Shown: positions 58,522 through 64,000 of the stretch, piece after piece
Layout: every line of letters starts with the position of its first letter
Position numbering within the stretch: position 1 is the first letter of the stretch
NCBI GenBank assembly: GCA_036490715.1
Contig: DASXDL010000048.1
Location: forward strand, 1-64,000
Source: FEN-1191 sp036490715
GTDB taxonomy: Bacteria; Pseudomonadota; Gammaproteobacteria; Steroidobacterales; Steroidobacteraceae
Direction of reading: 5' to 3'
Length of the DNA: 64,000 nt
Notes under the pieces: model-generated
The model's database searches: none
The model's input: the letters and a program-made list of their open reading frames with translations, nothing else
Told to the model about the DNA's origin: nothing
Position numbers and translations under genes: made by a program

Positions 58522-60299
58522 GTTGCCGCCGGCTCGTCGCGCTCCGACATCCGATCCTGCAGCGCCAGCAGCAGGTCGTGGCGCAGCACCTCGCCGAGCA
58601 GCACCGGGCTCCAGTGACCCGACACCACCGGCAGCTGCTTGCAGCGGTGCGCCATGAAGACGTCGAGCGCATCCCCGAGCAGCATCTCGGGCACCAGCAT
58701 CGGCGGTGCCGGCTGCATCAGCGACCCGACGGTCAGCTGCGGATCAGGTGGCGTGGCGCGCGCCGCGCGCCGCAGATCGCGCGCTGCCACCTGGCCGACC
58801 AGCTGGTTCTGCGGGTCCACCACGTAGACCGAATAATCCCCGCGCGGTGACAGGCGCTCCAGCACGCCGCCCAATCCGGCGTCCCGCTGCAGCACCAGCC
58901 CGGGCGGGCGCACCAGCGCGGTGATCTGACGCAGCCGCCATTCGTGCTCGTCGCCGGGCCCGCTGGCGCGCAGCGCGCGCGAGTACACCGATTCGCCGCG
59001 CCGGTAGATGCCGGCCACGTAATGCCCGGTCACGCAAGCCAGCATCAGCGGCAGCACCACCTCGTAATCCAGCGTCATTTCAAAGATCAACAGGATCGAG
59101 GTCAGCGGAGCGTGTGTCGTGGCCGCCAGGAACGCACCCATGCCGACTACTGCGTAGGCGGCGACTTGCGAGGTCAGGTGCGGATCGATCAGGTGCAGCA
59201 CGTCGGCGAACAGTGCGCCAAAGGCCGCCCCCATGAACAAGGTCGGCGTCAGGATGCCGCCATTGGCACCCGAACCGACCGAGGCGGCGGTGCTGATCAA
59301 CTTCGCCGCCAGCGCCAGTGCCAATGCCTGCAACGCCAGCTTGTCGTTCAGCATGTCGTTGACGACGCTGTAGCCGTTACCCCAAACCTGCGGCACGCCG
59401 ACCGAGATCACGCCGACCATCAGGCCGCCAAGCGCCAAGGTCGCAGGCAACGGCCAGTGCAGCCGGGCGAACAGGCTGCGGGCCCGATCGAGCAGCGCCA
59501 GATACGGTGCGGCTCCGTGGCCGAGCATGACGCCCAGCAGCGCGTACAGCGCCAGTTCCCACGGCGCACCGAAATTAATGTGCGGAACCTGATAGACCGG
59601 CCCGTAGCCCAGGAAATGGCGCGTGGTCGCATCCGACACCACCGAGGCGACGATCAAGGGGCCAAAGCTCTCCATCGCGATCGAGCCGAGCACCACTTCG
59701 GCAACGAACAGCGCGCCGGCTATCGGCGCGTTGTAAGCCGCGGCGATGCCGGCGGCCGCGCCGCAGGCCACCAACAGTCGCAGCCGCGGAACTGGCGCCT
59801 GGGTCCACTGGCCGATCTTCGAGGCCGCCGTGGCGGCCAGCTGCACCAGCGGTCCTTCGCGGCCGATGGAGCCGCCCGAGCCGATGGTGAAGAATGCCGA
59901 GGCGGCCTGAACCAGCGCCGCGGCCCCGCTGAGCTGGCCGTTGCCCACGGCCACCGCCTCCATGTAGTCCACGCGCCGCCCGGGGCGCAGCACCCGATCG
60001 CCGGCCCACAGCAGCGACCCGGCGCAAACTCCGCCGATCGTGGGCACCGCGATGCGTGCCCACCAGGGCAGCAACTCCGCGGTCTCGACCAGACCGGCCG
60101 ATGAGCCGGTCAGCAAGCGCTGCACCAGACGCACGCTGGCGCGAAATGCGACGCCGGTGAAGGCGCCGCAGATGCCAATCAGCGCCGCCCAGAAGACAAT
60201 GCCGCCGAGTTGCTCGTGCTTGGCGGCGATCAGAGCGGCGCGCAGCAATCGTTCGGCGCGATCGATGACGCGCGTGCCGAATTGAACGATGGCCTCCAC
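58518..60299 (-). CDS. CLC-type chloride channel/antiporter with C-terminal CBS pair
   Basis: A 593-residue membrane protein with about 10-12 helices. GSGGSIGREGPLVQLAATAASKIGQW holds the gating Glu (REGP), AAAGIAAAYNAPIAGALFVAEVVLG and GSGANGGILTPTLFMGAAFGALF follow the CLC pattern. A CBS pair occupies ~460-580 (LSPRGDYSVYVVDPQNQLVGQV, MLLGDALDVFMAHRCKQLPVV). GTG start 60299. Whether channel or H+/Cl- exchanger is not decided by these motifs. Confidence 0.92.
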   Translation of the reverse strand: MEAIVQFGTRVIDRAERLLRAALIAAKHEQLGGIVFWAALIGICGAFTGVAFRASVRLVQRLLTGSSAGLVETAELLPWWARIAVPTIGGVCAGSLLWAGDRVLRPGRRVDYMEAVAVGNGQLSGAAALVQAASAFFTIGSGGSIGREGPLVQLAATAASKIGQWTQAPVPRLRLLVACGAAAGIAAAYNAPIAGALFVAEVVLGSIAMESFGPLIVASVVSDATTRHFLGYGPVYQVPHINFGAPWELALYALLGVMLGHGAAPYLALLDRARSLFARLHWPLPATLALGGLMVGVISVGVPQVWGNGYSVVNDMLNDKLALQALALALAAKLISTAASVGSGANGGILTPTLFMGAAFGALFADVLHLIDPHLTSQVAAYAVVGMGAFLAATTHAPLTSILLIFEMTLDYEVVLPLMLACVTGHYVAGIYRRGESVYSRALRASGPGDEHEWRLRQITALVRPPGLVLQRDAGLGGVLERLSPRGDYSVYVVDPQNQLVGQVAARDLRRAARATPPDPQLTVGSLMQPAPPMLVPEMLLGDALDVFMAHRCKQLPVVSGHWSPVLLGEVLRHDLLLALQDRMSERDEPAAT

Positions 60300-60338
60300 G
60301 TCGCAATGTTACCAGCGCCGCGGGTCGTCGCCGTGCGC

Positions 60339-61415
60339 TCAGACCAGCTCGATCGGCACGCGCTGGCTCACGCCGCACAGCAATTCATACGGAATGGTGC
60401 CGGCAGCGGCGGCGAGTTCCTCGACCGCCAAATGCGCGCCCCAGAGCTCGACCGGATCGTTGACCGCCACCGGCGGCAGGTCGGTGATATCCACCGCGAT
60501 CATGTCCATCGACGGTCGACCGGCGACCTTGGCGCGCCGGCCACCGATCAGCAGCGGCGCGCCATTGGGAATGCTGCGCGTCAGTCCGTCGCCATAGCCG
60601 GCCGCGACGATCGCAATACGCGAGCGCCGCTCGGCCCGCCACTCACCGCCATAGCCGACGTGTTCACCGGGCGGCACATCGCGCACCGCGATCACGGTGC
60701 TCTCGAGCGTCATCACCGGGCGCAGTCCGAACTGTGTGCCGGGCCGCCCTGGAATCGGTGAGATGCCGTAGAGCGCCAGTCCCGGTCGTACCCACTGCGC
60801 GTGGGTACTCGGATGCGCCAGGACGCCGGCGGAATTGGCGATGCTCAACTCGGCATCCAGTCCGTCGATCAGCGGTCGAAAGCGCGCCAACTGCTCGGCG
60901 GTCTGACGGCCGTCAACATCGTGTGCGGCCGCCAGGTGGGTGAGCACCCGCAGCTGCGGCGTTGGCGATCGCAGGCCGCGCAGGCGTTGCCAGGCGCCGC
61001 GAAACTCCTCCGGCCGAAAACCAAGCCGGTTCATGCCGGTATCCACCTTGAGCCACAGCGACCAGGCATGTGGTCGACCGAAGCTCTCGAGCAGCGCGAT
61101 CTGCTGGGCCTCGTGCACCACGAGGTCGAGGTCAAGCTGCGCCGCCTCGGCCAGCTGGGCGGCGTTGAACACGCCTTCCAGCAACAGGATCGGCCGCTTC
61201 AGACCCGCGTCGCGCAAAGCCACGGCTTCTTCCAACCGCGCCACCGCGAGGGCGTCGGCCTCCGCCAGCGCCAGCGCCGTGGGCACCAGGCCGTGTCCGT
61301 AGGCGTTGGCCTTGACCACGGCCATCACGCGTGAGTGCGGCGCGAGCTTTCGGACTGCCTTAAGGTTGGCCCGCAGCGACGCGCCGTCGATGCGCGCGCG
61401 AATCAGGCGCATCAC
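60339..61415 (-). CDS. alr: Alanine racemase
   Basis: A 358-residue PLP enzyme making D-alanine for peptidoglycan. PLP Lys in VMAVVKANAYGHGLVPTA; LWLKVDTGMNRLGFRPEE; IANSAGVL; and the catalytic Tyr in VGYGGEW. The start is GTG 61415 (GTGA overlap with dnaB) or ATG 61412. The dnaB-alr order is typical. Confidence 0.96.
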   Translation of the reverse strand: MMRLIRARIDGASLRANLKAVRKLAPHSRVMAVVKANAYGHGLVPTALALAEADALAVARLEEAVALRDAGLKRPILLLEGVFNAAQLAEAAQLDLDLVVHEAQQIALLESFGRPHAWSLWLKVDTGMNRLGFRPEEFRGAWQRLRGLRSPTPQLRVLTHLAAAHDVDGRQTAEQLARFRPLIDGLDAELSIANSAGVLAHPSTHAQWVRPGLALYGISPIPGRPGTQFGLRPVMTLESTVIAVRDVPPGEHVGYGGEWRAERRSRIAIVAAGYGDGLTRSIPNGAPLLIGGRRAKVAGRPSMDMIAVDITDLPPVAVNDPVELWGAHLAVEELAAAAGTIPYELLCGVSQRVPIELV

Positions 61416-62815
61416 CGCAATACGCCCTCGGCGTAGGTGTCGGGCGCATAGTTGACGAAGCGTGTGTACTGACCCTGGAAGGTGAGCAGAAAGGTGCCGG
61501 TCTCGCCGTTGCGATGCTTGGCCAGATCAATTTCGGCGATGCCCTTCTTGGTGGTATTCCTGTCGTACACCTCGTCGCGATAGATCAGCAGGATCATGTC
61601 AGCATCCTGTTCTAGCGAACCCGATTCGCGCAGGTCCGACATCACCGGCTTCTTCTCGTTGCGCTGCTCGACGCTACGATTGAGCTGCGACAGCGCGATC
61701 ACTGGTACCGCGAGCTCCTTGGCCAGGGCCTTGAGTCCGCGTGAAATCTCGGCGATCTCGGTGGCGCGGTTCTCCTTGGTGCCGGGCACCTGCATCAGCT
61801 GCAGATAATCCACCACCACCAGATCCAGTCCGTGTTCGCGCTTCAGTCGTCGAGCGCGGGCGCGCAAATCGGTCGGCGTCAGTGCGGGCGACTCGTCGAT
61901 GAAGATGCGCGCCTCGGACAGCTGGCTGGTGGCCGCGGTGATGCGCACCCAATCTTCATCGGAGATGCGTCCCGAGCGGATGCTATTGAGCGGCACGTGT
62001 CCGATCGAGGCCAGCATGCGCGTGACCAGCTGCTCGGACGGCATCTCCATGCTGAAAATCGCGACCGAGCCCTTGGTGTCCGGGCTCACGGCGGCGAATT
62101 CCGCCATGTTCACTGCCAGCGTGGTCTTGCCCATCGACGGCCGGCCGGCCACGATGATCAGGTCCCCTGGGCGCAGACCGCCGGTCTTGTGGTCGAAATC
62201 GGTGAAGCCGGTCGCAAGGCCGCGCAGCTTGTCCGGATTGCTGTGCCATTCATCGATCTTGTCGATCAGCGGCGGCAGCAGCGCGCTGACGCGCACGGCA
62301 CCGCCGCCGCTGCGCACGCCCTGCTCCGCGATCTCAAATACCAGCCCCTCGGCGTGATCGACCAGGTCGCGCGGTGAGCGACCGTCATCGCTGAATCCCA
62401 GCGACGCGATCTCGCGTCCGGCCGCGATCAGTCGTCGCAGCATTGCGCGCTCGCGCACGATGAGCGCGTAGCTGCGGGCGTTGGCGGCGGTCGGGGTGTC
62501 GGCGGCCAGGGTACCGAGGTATGCCAGACCGCCGGCGTCGACCAGACGCGAGCGCCGCTCCAGATGCTCGGACACCGTGACCACGTCGGCCGGCTGCCCG
62601 GCCGCGGTCAACTCACCGACGGCTTCGAAGATTAGGCGGTGATCGGGTCGGTAGAAATCCTCGGCGGTAACGACGTCGGCGACCTGGTCCCAGGCGGACT
62701 TCTCGATCATCAGCGCGCCGAGCACGGCCTGCTCGGCCTCGATCGAGTGCGGAGGCGGGCTCAGCCCGTCGGCAACCGGCGCGCCGCCGTCACGCGAACG
62801 CAGCGGCGTGCTCAC
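61412..62815 (-). CDS. dnaB: Replicative DNA helicase DnaB
   Basis: A 467-residue hexameric helicase. N-terminal domain SIEAEQAVLGALMIEKSAWDQVADVVTAEDFYRPDHRLIFEAV; RecA-like domain with Walker A GRPSMGKTTLAVNMAE, SMEMPSEQLVTRMLAS, LVVVDYLQLM, SQLNRSVEQRNEKKPVMSDLRESGSLEQDAD. GTG 62815. No intein seen. Downstream of rplI by 63 bases. Confidence 0.97.
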   Translation of the reverse strand: MSTPLRSRDGGAPVADGLSPPPHSIEAEQAVLGALMIEKSAWDQVADVVTAEDFYRPDHRLIFEAVGELTAAGQPADVVTVSEHLERRSRLVDAGGLAYLGTLAADTPTAANARSYALIVRERAMLRRLIAAGREIASLGFSDDGRSPRDLVDHAEGLVFEIAEQGVRSGGGAVRVSALLPPLIDKIDEWHSNPDKLRGLATGFTDFDHKTGGLRPGDLIIVAGRPSMGKTTLAVNMAEFAAVSPDTKGSVAIFSMEMPSEQLVTRMLASIGHVPLNSIRSGRISDEDWVRITAATSQLSEARIFIDESPALTPTDLRARARRLKREHGLDLVVVDYLQLMQVPGTKENRATEIAEISRGLKALAKELAVPVIALSQLNRSVEQRNEKKPVMSDLRESGSLEQDADMILLIYRDEVYDRNTTKKGIAEIDLAKHRNGETGTFLLTFQGQYTRFVNYAPDTYAEGVLR

Positions 62816-62878
62816 GCACTTGGTCCGGTGTCTGGACGCGTCGCCATTCGCGCCGCTTGTGCCGGAGCAGGTCCGGGC

Positions 62879-63334
62879 TCAGGCCGCTTCTTCGGCGACG
62901 ATGCTGACCGGAAGCTCCACTTCCACGTCAGCGTGCAGATGCAGACTCACGCTGTGATCGCCAACCGAGCGCAGCGGTCCGCTCGGCAGCCGCACCTCGC
63001 TGCGCGCCACAGCATAGCCGGCGGCGGTGGCCGCCTCGGCGATGTCGGCGGTTCCGACCGATCCGAACAGCTTACCTTCGGAGCCAGCCTTGGCGATGAT
63101 GCTGAGTTTGAAGTCTTTGATCGCGGCCGCACGCTGCTGCGCGCGCGACAGTTCGTCGTTGGCGGCCCGCTCCAGCTCGGCGCGGCGCGCCTCAAAGCGC
63201 GCGACGTTGGCGGCGGTGGCGAGCGTTGCCTTGCCTTGCGGCAGCAGGAAGTTGCGGCCGTAGCCGGACTTGACCCGCACGCGGTCGCCGATGTTGCCCA
63301 GATTGGCAACCTTCTGCAGCAAAATGAGTTCCAT
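62879..63334 (-). CDS. rplI: 50S ribosomal protein L9
   Basis: A 151-residue ribosomal protein. MELILLQKVANLGNIGDRVRVKSGYGRNFLLPQGKA is the L9 N-domain, followed by the long helix and C-domain KLFGSVGTADIAEAATAAGY. In the rpsF-rpsR-rplI set, 26 bases after rpsR. Confidence 0.97.
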   Translation of the reverse strand: MELILLQKVANLGNIGDRVRVKSGYGRNFLLPQGKATLATAANVARFEARRAELERAANDELSRAQQRAAAIKDFKLSIIAKAGSEGKLFGSVGTADIAEAATAAGYAVARSEVRLPSGPLRSVGDHSVSLHLHADVEVELPVSIVAEEAA

Positions 63335-63360
63335 AGCGCTGACCTTCCGTGCTGATCGAT

Positions 63361-63600
63361 TCAGTGCTGGTCAGTGTACGGCAGCAGCGCCAGGAATCGC
63401 GCCCGCTTGATCGCTGTGGCGAGCTGACGTTGATAGAAGCTCTTGGTGCCGGTGATGCGGCTGGGTACGATCTTGCCGGTCTCACTGACGTAGTTCTTCA
63501 GAGTTGCCAGATCCTTGTAGTCGATCGTGGTGACGCCGTCGGCAGTGAAGCGGCAGAATTTCTTGCGGCGCGTAAAGCGCGAGACTCTCGGTTCGCTCAT
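63361..63600 (-). CDS. rpsR: 30S ribosomal protein S18
   Basis: A 79-residue ribosomal protein. RRKKFCRFTADGVTTIDYKDLATLKNYVSETGKIVPSRITGTKSFYQRQLATAIKRARFLALLPYTD is S18. ATG 63600 shares a base with the rpsF stop (TGATG). No priB lies between rpsF and rpsR, unlike E. coli. Confidence 0.97.
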   Translation of the reverse strand: MSEPRVSRFTRRKKFCRFTADGVTTIDYKDLATLKNYVSETGKIVPSRITGTKSFYQRQLATAIKRARFLALLPYTDQH

Positions 63601-63989
63601 CAGGCCCCCATCGCAGCAGGTTCGTCGTCCAGCTCGTCGTCACGTTCGCGTCGTGCCGCCTCGCCCTCTTCTTCGGCCTTGGCCATCGGCGAGGCTTCGG
63701 TGATCGCCGTCTCGACGTGAGTGACCAGGTGGCGCAGCACCGCATCGCTGAAGCGAAACGCACCGATCAGATCAGCCAGCGTTTTCTGGTCGCACTCGAC
63801 GTTGACCAGCACGTAGTGCGCCTTGTGGACCTTGGCGATCGGATAGGCCAGTTGACGGCGGCCCCAGTCCTCGAGCCGATGCACCGTCCCGCTGCCGGCG
63901 GCAATCATGCCCTTGTACCGGTCGATCATGGCCGGTACCTGCTCGCTCTGGTCCGGATGGACCAGAAATACGATCTCGTAATGCCTCAT
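63600..63989 (-). CDS. rpsF: 30S ribosomal protein S6
   Basis: A 129-residue ribosomal protein. MRHYEIVFLVHPDQSEQVPAMIDRYKGMI, RLEDWGRRQLAYPIAKVHKAHYVLVNVECDQKTLADLI and FRFSDAVLRHLVTHVE are S6, followed by an acidic/basic tail. A near-perfect ribosome site AAGGAGGATTC precedes ATG 63989; the promoter lies beyond the window. Confidence 0.97.
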   Translation of the reverse strand: MRHYEIVFLVHPDQSEQVPAMIDRYKGMIAAGSGTVHRLEDWGRRQLAYPIAKVHKAHYVLVNVECDQKTLADLIGAFRFSDAVLRHLVTHVETAITEASPMAKAEEEGEAARRERDDELDDEPAAMGA

Positions 63990-64000
63990 GAATCCTCCTT

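Overview
The window looks like ordinary chromosome from a high-GC gammaproteobacterium. The gene orders dapA-lipoprotein divergent from gcvR-bcp, orn divergent from rsgA, dnaX-ybaB-recR, ffh-rpsP-rimM-trmD-rplS, rpsF-rpsR-rplI-dnaB-alr and mlaFEDCB are gammaproteobacterial. The SUF operon with an Rrf2-type SufR, the fused CysNC, the class I aldolase and the TonB receptor of the aromatic/steroid-degrader type suggest the Steroidobacterales/Nevskiales/Xanthomonadales neighbourhood; that placement is inference. I see no prophage, insertion sequence, integron or CRISPR array.

Layout. 1-2.6 kb: 5' end of glnA, an outer-membrane porin, a small cysteine-rich conserved protein and two structured non-coding stretches. 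2.6-4.9 kb: a membrane-anchored Ser/Thr kinase with a Calx-beta-like extracytoplasmic tail. 4.9-12.6 kb: an aromatic-acid island (TonB receptor and MFS transporter, LysR regulator, ligK, galD, ligJ) holding the lower half of the gallate/protocatechuate 4,5-cleavage route but no ring-cleaving dioxygenase. 12.6-17.9 kb: one tightly packed reverse-strand run of a circularly permuted ATP-grasp enzyme, an alpha-E protein, cysD and cysNC, with ligJ 22 bp further on. 18-26 kb: hemD, a MarR regulator, aguB with a Gfo/Idh/MocA oxidoreductase, small membrane proteins, the Prc protease, a coiled-coil protein and a DUF1249 protein. 26-36 kb: orn/rsgA, recR-ybaB-dnaX, ffs, tRNA-Ser, dapA and a BamC-like lipoprotein, gcvR-bcp-phoH, bepA. 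36-42 kb: mlaA and the fda-mlaFEDCB-SHOCT operon for outer-membrane lipid asymmetry. 42-48.8 kb: sufR-sufBCDSUT and sixA. 48.8-56.7 kb: sppA, the rplS-trmD-rimM-rpsP group, ffh, a CorB-type transporter, radA. 56.8-64 kb: a PP2C phosphatase and FHA protein, a CLC channel, then alr-dnaB-rplI-rpsR-rpsF.

The genome favours 4-base stop/start overlaps (GTGA or ATGA). At least nine such junctions occur here, and this supports reading rimM as starting at a CTG inside a CTGA overlap with rpsP, which restores a full-length 168-residue RimM that ATG/GTG/TTG rules would truncate.

The most interesting items are the CTG-started rimM, the ATP-grasp/alpha-E pair fused into the sulfate-activation run, the cysteine-rich small protein with its structured surroundings divergent from the kinase, the OMA-utilisation island without a dioxygenase, the IscR-like site in the suf promoter, and the 18-bp coding repeat at the tail of mlaD.
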